The position numbers were made by a program, and so were the translations under genes. The notes under the pieces are model-generated. The model saw only the letters and a program-made list of their open reading frames with translations. It ran no database searches and was not told the DNA's origin. From a bacterium 1xD42-67 (GTDB lineage: Bacteria > Bacillota > Clostridia > Oscillospirales > Oscillospiraceae): 64,000 nt of DNA. Of the stretch, positions 59,404-64,000 are shown in pieces. Where the stretch lies: assembly GCA_003612335.1 (NCBI GenBank), contig RAYO01000025.1, positions 1 to 64,000 on the forward strand, written 5' to 3'. Numbering within the stretch: the first letter of the stretch is position 1; every line of letters begins with the position of its first letter.

Positions 59404-60570
59404 CTATGGCTCAAAGAGCAGCTCTCCCAGGAAGATCGGACTGATCGCATTACAGGCGGCCCCCATGAGACCGGCATCCCGCATAAAGTACGATCGCTTT
59501 ACCAATATCCGTTCGTCCCAGTCCACGAACCGCCGCCGGTTCACCTCGTCCTCCAGCATGGTCAGATACCGGTCGGGCCAGAAGGTGCTGTCGTTGCCCA
59601 GCAGGATCAGCTCGCTGTTCAGGATGTTGACGATGCTGATCACGGCGTTGGACAGCCGCATCACCGCATCGGTGAGGATGCTGTCCACTCGCTCGTCTCC
59701 TTCTGCCAGCGCACAGAATCCCTCGTAGGTGTAGTACTTCCCGGTGTGGTAGCGCAGCTTTTTCAGCAGCTCAGGGGTGCGCAGATAGGTCTCCACACAG
59801 CCCCGGTTGCCGCAGCCGCAGGAGCGGCCCTTGAGATCCACGCTCACGTGGCCCAGCTCCGGGGGCAGGCCCCGGCGGTTGCAGTAGAGCTGTCCATCGC
59901 TGAGGATCCCGCAGCCCACCCCCTGGCTGACCCCCACATAGAGCACATCGTTATATCCCCGACCGCTGCCGAAGAGGCTCTCGGCCAGGATAGCGCTCTG
60001 GTTGTCGTGGTCGAAGTACACCGGAAGGTGGTAGCGCTCCTGGATGATGCGCACCACCTCTACATCGTGGATCCCGTAGAAATAGAAGGGGCGGAGGATC
60101 TTGCCTGCCCGGGCGCTGATGGGCCCGATGGAGGCCGCACCGATGGCCACCACGTCCACCCGGCCGAACAGGATCGTGTCCAGGAGCTGGTAGATCAGGC
60201 CGGTGAGCTGGGGACCGGTCATGTTCTCCATGGTCACCGTCTCCCGCCGCAGCACCTTCAGGTCCAGGCTGCACAGCACTGCCTCACAGCGGTCCCGGTC
60301 GATGAGCAGGCCCACCACCTTGGGCGCCTCGGGAGACAGGCCCAGCCGCACCGGCGTGCGGCCCAGCTCCTCCACCCGCGCGGCTTCGGTCTCCACCAGC
60401 AGGTGCTGGCGGATCAGCTCGGTGACGATGTTGGAGATCGCCATCTTGCTCAGCCCGGTGCTCCGGGTCAGATCGGCCCGGGTGCTGCACTGCCCGGTGG
60501 CGATCATCTTCATCACCAGTCCCCGGTTGACCTTTTTATAGTCGCTCCTGTTCTTGCCGGCCTTCTCCAT
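59404..60570 (-). CDS. ROK-family transcriptional repressor (NagC/XylR type)
   Basis: The product is 388 residues. The N-terminal winged helix (about 12-75) has STRADLTRSTGLSKMAISNI. A ROK domain follows with the zinc motif CGCGNRGCVETY and GVGCGILSDGQL. The ATP-binding DxGxT of ROK kinases is absent (the place reads LLIDRDRCEAV), as expected for a regulator. It probably represses the downstream sugar operon and releases it when its sugar ligand binds. It has its own promoter at 60652-60679 and its own terminator, so it is transcribed separately. Confidence 0.88.
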   Translation of the reverse strand: MEKAGKNRSDYKKVNRGLVMKMIATGQCSTRADLTRSTGLSKMAISNIVTELIRQHLLVETEAARVEELGRTPVRLGLSPEAPKVVGLLIDRDRCEAVLCSLDLKVLRRETVTMENMTGPQLTGLIYQLLDTILFGRVDVVAIGAASIGPISARAGKILRPFYFYGIHDVEVVRIIQERYHLPVYFDHDNQSAILAESLFGSGRGYNDVLYVGVSQGVGCGILSDGQLYCNRRGLPPELGHVSVDLKGRSCGCGNRGCVETYLRTPELLKKLRYHTGKYYTYEGFCALAEGDERVDSILTDAVMRLSNAVISIVNILNSELILLGNDSTFWPDRYLTMLEDEVNRRRFVDWDERILVKRSYFMRDAGLMGAACNAISPIFLGELLFEP

Positions 60571-60651
60571 AAGGCCCCTCCTCTTCCTGTGCGCTCTGCC
60601 GGCCGCCCTGCGGCCGGACCGAAAAGATGTTCACGATGTTCGCTCGGTCCC

Positions 60652-60679
60652 ATTATAGCAGGTCTCAGGATAAATGCAA
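60652..60679 (-). promoter_or_regulatory. ROK gene promoter
   Basis: Minus-strand -35 TTGCAT (60674-60679), 16-bp spacer and perfect -10 TATAAT (60652-60657), about 85 bp upstream of the ROK start. It lies in the 215-bp gap after ribH, which holds no other gene. Confidence 0.6.
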
Positions 60680-60785
60680 GACGGCTCGGGCTCCGGGCAC
60701 ATCCGCCAAGAAGATCGTTGTCCCCCGCCGGATGCGGGGAGATATGGGATGGAGACCTGCGTCTGGGCCGCTCCTTGGGATCCGC

Positions 60786-61253
60786 TCATCCCTCCAGGGC
60801 CCGGATCAGGTCCACCATCTCGATGGCCCCCTGGGCGCAGTCCGCCCCCTTGTTGCCCGCCTTGGTCCCGGCCCGCTCGATGGCCTGCTCGATCGTGTCG
60901 GTGGTGAGCACGCCGAACATCACCGGCACGCCGCTCTCCAGCGACACAGCGGCGATCCCCTTGGACACCTCGGCGCACACATAGTCGTAGTGGCTGGTAC
61001 TGCCCCGGATCACTGCCCCCAGGGCGATCACCGCGTCATACTTCCCGCTCTTTGCCATCTTGGCGGCGACGAGAGGGATCTCGAAAGCCCCGGGGACCCA
61101 GACCAGGGAGATATCCTCCGGCCGGACCCCGTGGCGCAGCAGAGTGTCCTCACAGCCGCTGATCAGCTTGGAGACGATGAACTCGTTGAATCGTGCGGCC
61201 ACGACCCCGATCTTCATGTCCTGAGATACCAGCTTGCCCTCATATACCTTCAT
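60786..61253 (-). CDS. ribH: 6,7-dimethyl-8-ribityllumazine synthase
   Basis: The product is 155 residues. It has [48 protein letters not shown] with the catalytic His-Tyr region and [16 protein letters not shown], all standard for RibH. It condenses 5-amino-6-ribitylaminouracil with 3,4-dihydroxy-2-butanone 4-phosphate. It is the last gene of the riboflavin operon. AGGAGG lies seven bases before the chosen start MKVYEG. Confidence 0.95.
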   Translation of the reverse strand: MKVYEGKLVSQDMKIGVVAARFNEFIVSKLISGCEDTLLRHGVRPEDISLVWVPGAFEIPLVAAKMAKSGKYDAVIALGAVIRGSTSHYDYVCAEVSKGIAAVSLESGVPVMFGVLTTDTIEQAIERAGTKAGNKGADCAQGAIEMVDLIRALEG

Positions 61254-61310
61254 ATCGTTTCCTCCTATCATCATGGTCCTGTCCTGCGGACCGTTTTGGG
61301 GCGGTCATCG

Positions 61311-62513
61311 TCAATAGCTCAGCAGGTGCCCCATCCGCTGCTGCTTGGTCTTCAGATAGAACAGATCCTCGGCAGTGGCCGCCACCTGGATCGGCACCCG
61401 CTCCACGATCTCCAGCCCAAAGCCGGACAGCTGATATACCTTGTCCGGGTTGTTGGTCAGCAGCCGCATGGTCCGCACCCCCAGATCCCGAAGGATCTGG
61501 GCCCCGGTCCAATACTCCCGCAGATCGGGAGCGAAGCCCAGCTCCACATTGGCGTCCACCGTGTCCAGCCCCTTCTCCTGGAGGGCATAGGCCTTCAGCT
61601 TGTTGATCAGGCCGATCCCCCGCCCCTCCTGGCGCATATAGAGCAGGATCCCCCGGCCCTCCGCCTCGATCTGGCTCAGGGCGGCAGCCAGCTGCTGGCC
61701 GCAGTCGCACCGGCGGGAACCGAACACATCGCCGGTGAGGCACTCAGAGTGGACCCGGCACAGCACATCCTGCCCGCCGCCGATGTCCCCCTTCACCAGG
61801 GCCACATGGTGCTCTCCGGTGATGTCGTTCACATAGCCGTGGATCTGGAAGTCCCCGAATCGGGTGGGGAGCTGGGCGGTGGCCTCCCGCACCACGTGCT
61901 TGTCGTGGCGGCGGCAGTAGTCCTGGAGGGCCTGGATGGTCACCACCTTCAGCCCCCACTCCGCCGCCTTCTCCAGCAGTTCGGCGGTGCGCATCATAGT
62001 GCCGTCCTCCCGCATGATCTCGCAGCACAGGCCGCACTGCACCAGCCCCGCCAGACGGCACAGGTCCACCGTGGCCTCTGTGTGGCCGTTGCGCACCAGG
62101 ACGCCGCCCCGCCGGGCGGTGAGCGGGAACACATGGCCGGGCCGACGCAGGTCCTCTGGCTTCGTGGCCGGGTCGGCGCACCGGCGGCAGGTATAGCCCC
62201 GCTCCTCCGCCGAGATGCCGGTGGTGGTGTCTCCATGGTCGATGGAAACGGTGAATGCGGTGGAGTGGTTGTCGGTGTTCACCTTCACCATCTGCTCCAG
62301 TCCCAGCCGGTCGGCCACCTCCTGGCTCATGGGGGTGCAGATCAGCCCCTTGGCGTGGACCGCCATGAAGTTGACGTTCTCTGTGGTGGCGAATTGGGCC
62401 GCGCAGATCATGTCCCCCTCGTTCTCCCGGTCCGGGTCGTCGATGGAGATGATGATCCTGCCGGAGCGCAGCTCCTCCAGGGCCTCCTCCACAGTGCAGT
62501 AGGGTCGTTCCAT
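61311..62513 (-). CDS. ribBA: 3,4-dihydroxy-2-butanone-4-phosphate synthase / GTP cyclohydrolase II
   Basis: This 400-residue bifunctional enzyme has an N-terminal RibB half with [15 protein letters not shown] and the [13 protein letters not shown] metal site. The C-terminal RibA half starts near residue 205 with [20 protein letters not shown] (zinc Cys triad) and [16 protein letters not shown]. Both active sites look intact. It starts the two branches of riboflavin synthesis. AGGAGGAAAGG precedes the start. Confidence 0.95.
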   Translation of the reverse strand: MERPYCTVEEALEELRSGRIIISIDDPDRENEGDMICAAQFATTENVNFMAVHAKGLICTPMSQEVADRLGLEQMVKVNTDNHSTAFTVSIDHGDTTTGISAEERGYTCRRCADPATKPEDLRRPGHVFPLTARRGGVLVRNGHTEATVDLCRLAGLVQCGLCCEIMREDGTMMRTAELLEKAAEWGLKVVTIQALQDYCRRHDKHVVREATAQLPTRFGDFQIHGYVNDITGEHHVALVKGDIGGGQDVLCRVHSECLTGDVFGSRRCDCGQQLAAALSQIEAEGRGILLYMRQEGRGIGLINKLKAYALQEKGLDTVDANVELGFAPDLREYWTGAQILRDLGVRTMRLLTNNPDKVYQLSGFGLEIVERVPIQVAATAEDLFYLKTKQQRMGHLLSY

Positions 62514-62567
62514 ATCCTTTCCTCCTAATCATGATGCTCTGTCAGTCCCGCCCGAGGCGGGACCGGA

Positions 62568-63215
62568 TCAGAATCCGTTCTCCGCCAGGAAGCTCAGCGT
62601 GATGCCCCCCTCCTGTGGGACGTCTTCCCGGGGCTCCAGCAGCTTCTCCACATATTTGCCGATGATGTCCGCCTCCAGGTTGACCAGGTCCCCCGGGCCC
62701 TTCTTCCCCAAGGCCGTCACTGCGGCAGTGTGGGGGATCATGGAGATGGAGAACCGGTCCCTCTCCACCGAGGCCACCGTCAAACTGGCCCCGTCGATGG
62801 CGACCGAGCCCTTCTCCACCACATACCGCAGCACCTTGGGCCCAGCCTGGACGGTGTACCACACGGCGTTGTCGTCCCGGCGGGTGGACAGGATGGTCCC
62901 CACCCCGTCGATATGGCCGGAGACGATGTGCCCTCCAAACCGGCCGTCCGCCGCCATGGCCCGCTCCAGGTCCACCGGACTGCCGGGGACCAGGCGCCCC
63001 AGGGTGGAGCGGTCCAGGGTCTCGTGCATCACGTCGGCGGTGAAGCCCCCCGCGTCCTTACCGGTGACGGTGAGGCACACGCCATCCACCGCCACGCTGT
63101 CCCCGATCTTCAGGCCGGACAACACCGTCTTCGCCCCGATCGACAGCGCCGCCGAACGGGCCCCCTGCCGGACGGCCCGGACCTCGCCCACCTCCTCAAC
63201 GATCCCCGTGAACAT
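62568..63215 (-). CDS. ribE: Riboflavin synthase, alpha subunit
   Basis: The product is 215 residues with two tandem lumazine-binding barrels. The first begins MFTGIVEEVGEV with GDSVAVDGVCLTV, and the second has GHIVSGHIDGVG and GSVAIDGASLTV. It dismutates two lumazines to riboflavin. Its start lies 20 bases inside the end of ribD, so the two genes are tightly coupled. Confidence 0.95.
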   Translation of the reverse strand: MFTGIVEEVGEVRAVRQGARSAALSIGAKTVLSGLKIGDSVAVDGVCLTVTGKDAGGFTADVMHETLDRSTLGRLVPGSPVDLERAMAADGRFGGHIVSGHIDGVGTILSTRRDDNAVWYTVQAGPKVLRYVVEKGSVAIDGASLTVASVERDRFSISMIPHTAAVTALGKKGPGDLVNLEADIIGKYVEKLLEPREDVPQEGGITLSFLAENGF

Positions 63216-64000
63216 GATCCACCTCTCCTTCCAGTAAAAAGTCTTCCCCGATCTGGGTGATGGTCATGCCTTTCAGACGGAACGCCTGGTCCGGGAGGTC
63301 GACGCCCAGGCCCTCCACCGGAGACTTGGCCCCGCCCCCGAAGATCTTGGGGGCCACATAGGCCTGGACCCGCTGGACCAGCCCCGCCTCCAGCATGGAC
63401 CAGCCCAACGTCCCGCCCCCCTCCAGGAGCAGGCTGTCGATCCCCGCCGCCCCCAGCCGGTCCATCAGGGCCGTCAAGTCCACATGGCCGCCCTTCAGGG
63501 GCAGAGACCAGACCTGACACCCCGCCGCCTCATAAGGGCCGGCCCGCTCCTCCGCCTCTGGTCCCGCCGCCAGGACCGTGGGCACATCCCTTGCGGTCTC
63601 CACGATCCGGCTGTCCAGGGGGGTGCGCAGATGGGTGTCGCAGATCGCCCGCAGGGGATCCCGCCCCCCTTCCATCCGGCAGGTGAGCAGGGGATCGTCA
63701 GCCAGGACCGTGCCCGCCCCTGCCATGATGGCGGCGTGGGCGTGGCGGTCTTGGTGGACCCGGGCCCGGGCCGCCTCCCCGGTGATCCACTGAGAGGCCC
63801 CGGTGCGGGTGGCGATCTTGCCGTCCAGGGTCATGGCATACTTCATGGTCACATAGGGCCGTTTCGTGGTGATATAGTGGAAAAAGAAGGGGTTCAGGGC
63901 GTCGCAGGCCTCTTTGAGCACCCCTGTCTCCACCGCTACGCCCTGGGCGCGAAGGATCTCGATCCCCTTCCCTGCCACCAGGGGGTTGGGGTCCGATGAC
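63196..64000 (-). CDS. ribD: Riboflavin biosynthesis protein RibD, C-terminal part (5' end outside window)
   Basis: About 267 codons are visible. The first visible residues (DPNPLVAGKGIEILRA) belong to the end of the deaminase domain, where the conserved DPNPxVxGxG motif lies. The rest is the reductase domain with RPYVTMKYAMTLDGKIATRT, HAIMAGAGT-like AAIMAGAGTVLADDPLL and LLLEGGGTLGWSML. It converts the first pyrimidine intermediate in two steps. It is presumably the first gene of the rib operon. Any FMN riboswitch would be beyond 64000. Confidence 0.93.
   Translation of the reverse strand, partial: SSDPNPLVAGKGIEILRAQGVAVETGVLKEACDALNPFFFHYITTKRPYVTMKYAMTLDGKIATRTGASQWITGEAARARVHQDRHAHAAIMAGAGTVLADDPLLTCRMEGGRDPLRAICDTHLRTPLDSRIVETARDVPTVLAAGPEAEERAGPYEAAGCQVWSLPLKGGHVDLTALMDRLGAAGIDSLLLEGGGTLGWSMLEAGLVQRVQAYVAPKIFGGGAKSPVEGLGVDLPDQAFRLKGMTITQIGEDFLLEGEVDHVHGDR

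Noticed and set aside
60700-60785. FMN riboswitch near the riboflavin genes
   Set aside because: This is the 3' end of the operon. The RFN-element motifs are absent, and the 5' end of ribD is outside the window.

Overview
The window looks like a chromosomal segment of a GC-rich, low-oxygen, spore-forming Firmicute of the Oscillospiraceae type (Flavonifractor / Lawsonibacter / Intestinimonas-like). The reasons are a glyS T-box leader, RNase J and RNase Y together, a SpoIID homologue, S-layer-homology anchoring, copper-amine-oxidase-type secreted domains, and GC-rich genes with Firmicute-like ribosome binding sites. The genus is an inference; no rRNA is present.

Positions 1-5545 are an accessory island that reads more AT-rich by eye. 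On the minus strand it holds a vanG-type glycopeptide-resistance cluster in the order vanR-vanS-vanW-vanY-vanG-vanT. VanT is cut after its membrane half by an IS5-like element that runs off the left edge. Three internal promoters share VanR-like direct repeats on an 11-bp grid at a fixed distance from their -10 boxes. A short remnant of a conjugative VirB4/TraE-type ATPase lies at the upstream border, so the island is probably a decayed integrative element.

Positions 5.6-17.5 kb hold an HxlR regulator divergent from a radical-SAM gene, a FecR lipoprotein, a candidate structured RNA, a secreted stalk-like protein, RNase J, a sugar-nucleotide transferase fused to a degenerate phosphomutase, an ArsC/Spx-like protein, a WYL regulator and a MATE exporter. 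Positions 17.5-23.4 kb form a LysR-controlled operon that couples a tripartite tricarboxylate transporter (tctCBA) to a DUF1932-type dehydrogenase and an RraA-type aldolase-like protein, probably for an organic acid. Positions 23.5-34.3 kb carry NfeD/SPFH membrane proteins with a 49-residue microprotein, pta, small regulators, a MITE-like palindromic repeat, lepA, a DtxR regulator, a polysaccharide deacetylase, a secreted Cys/His-repeat protein and a pyrB with a PyrI-like zinc module at its C-terminus.

Positions 35.3-36.0 kb are a five-tRNA operon (Gly-Arg-His-Gln-Lys) with its own promoter and terminator. It is followed by a hemerythrin-CheX-like-receiver fusion, spoIID, rny, and glyS with its T-box. 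Positions 43.3-48.7 kb encode a 1797-residue S-layer-anchored protein that joins a class-C26 gamma-glutamyl hydrolase domain to an M20/PepV-like dipeptidase.

Positions 48.7-60.6 kb are a large minus-strand sugar locus: ROK regulator, PfkB kinase, AlsE/Rpe-like epimerase, divergent SIS isomerase, DUF4432 mutarotase-like protein, D-lyxose-isomerase-type cupin, a ribose-type ABC transporter, an MFS transporter, and a canonical 6-phospho-3-hexuloisomerase plus 3-hexulose-6-phosphate synthase pair. The genes suggest that a rare aldose or ketose is imported, isomerised, phosphorylated, epimerised and fed into a ribulose-monophosphate branch. The window ends inside a riboflavin operon, ribD-ribE-ribBA-ribH.
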